Part shown: positions 63,884 to 64,000 of the stretch, piece by piece
Layout of the letters: each line of letters begins with the position of its first letter
How positions within the stretch are numbered: the stretch's first letter is position 1
Origin: an uncultured Nocardioides sp.
Lineage (GTDB): Bacteria; Actinomycetota; Actinomycetes; Propionibacteriales; Nocardioidaceae
NCBI RefSeq assembly: GCF_947489365.1
Contig: NZ_CANLDB010000002.1
Location: 1-64,000, forward strand
Reading direction: 5' to 3'
Length of the DNA: 64,000 nucleotides
Notes under the pieces: generated by a model
Told to the model about the DNA's origin: nothing
The model's database searches: none
Seen by the model: the letters and a program-made list of their open reading frames with translations, nothing else
Made by a program: the position numbers and the translations under genes

Positions 63884-64000
63884 AAGCCTCGGCCTGTCGC
63901 TGCCCCTCACCTGACCTGCACGAACACCCCGAACTCTTGACCTGACCTGCGGCGATGCCACTCCGGGAGGTCTCATTCGGTCTCACTCGATCTCGCGGCC
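63884..64000. other. Left end of a second integrative element with direct repeats
   Basis: Beyond the tRNA scar the sequence has ACCTGACCTGC twice (63909-63919, 63940-63950, 31 bases apart) and repeats around GGTCTCATTC/GGTCTCACTC at about 63971-63990. Spaced direct repeats next to a tRNA core are typical of tyrosine-integrase arm sites. No gene can be called. Confidence 0.5.

Noticed and set aside
63840..63915. Complete tRNA-Glu gene
   Set aside because: The acceptor 5' strand, D-arm and half of the anticodon stem are missing; only the 3' half matches.
63726..63986. Minus-strand open frame across the tRNA fragment
   Set aside because: It runs through a terminator hairpin and tRNA sequence, so it cannot be a real gene; its open state is due to GC content.

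Overview
The window is high-GC actinobacterial chromosome. Gene content and order (rpsP-khpA-rimM-trmD-rplS-lepB-rnhB-yraN-comM, ffh-glnD-glnB-amtB-ftsY, smc-mutM-rnc-rpmF-yceD-coaD-rsmD-recG, cofC for coenzyme F420, an NdgR-type regulator beside leuCD) fit Propionibacteriales, most likely Nocardioides or a near relative. That placement is inferred from synteny and protein style; no database was searched.

Region 1 (1 to about 10,880) is a mobile element inserted in comM. A large serine integrase sits 12 bases from a comM reading frame that stops after 89 residues, so the right attachment junction lies near 10,864-10,890 and the left one is outside the window. Read right to left, the element holds the integrase, a chain of small overlapping genes, a winged-helix replication-type gene carrying palindromic iterons, an excisionase-like gene, a P27-type small terminase, three unknown genes and a tape measure gene. 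No large terminase, portal, capsid or tail tube gene lies between the small terminase and the tape measure, so it is either a deleted prophage or a satellite-like element. A beta-propeller/Ig-like protein on the opposite strand meets the tape measure gene at a strong shared terminator.

Region 2 (10,864-41,357) is core housekeeping, nearly all on the minus strand: ribosomal proteins and tRNA/rRNA modification (rpsP, khpA, rimM, trmD fused to a GNAT domain, rplS, rpmF, rpmB, rsmD), secretion (lepB, ffh, ftsY), nitrogen control (amtB-glnB, glnD), chromosome maintenance (smc, recG, rnhB, mutM), RNase III, CoA synthesis (coaD) and fatty-acid-kinase-like FakA.

Region 3 (41,425-51,982) is accessory metabolism: a LysR/EamA pair, thiL, a stand-alone Lrp-type sensor domain, a lipoprotein, then a divergent catabolic cluster. 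One arm is an amidohydrolase and an IclR regulator; the other is a CoA-transferase, a citrate-synthase-fold lyase, a two-part extradiol dioxygenase (LigB-like, LigA-like) and a quinone-oxidoreductase-like protein. Together these suggest ring cleavage followed by CoA-dependent carbon-carbon cleavage of an unidentified aromatic or N-heterocycle.

Region 4 (51,985-63,729) holds ddl, a trans-sulfuration-type PLP enzyme, gpsA-plsC, cofC, a hydrolase, a DnaQ-like exonuclease, leuD-leuC with its divergent IclR/NdgR regulator, and an alkylation-repair pair (ogt, ada-alkA). At 63,840-63,883 lies only the 3' half of a tRNA-Glu(CTC), a typical scar of tRNA-targeted integration, so a second element probably begins at the right edge.

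Two sequence-level patterns stand out. Several intergenic spaces carry tandem units with an exact 32-base period built around GCCGAGTCGG. The 8-mer GTCGTACG occurs about 21 times in host DNA in all reading frames but was not seen in the comM element. Several genes also appear to lack an ATG/GTG/TTG start and to use CTG, two of them inside a CTGA overlap.
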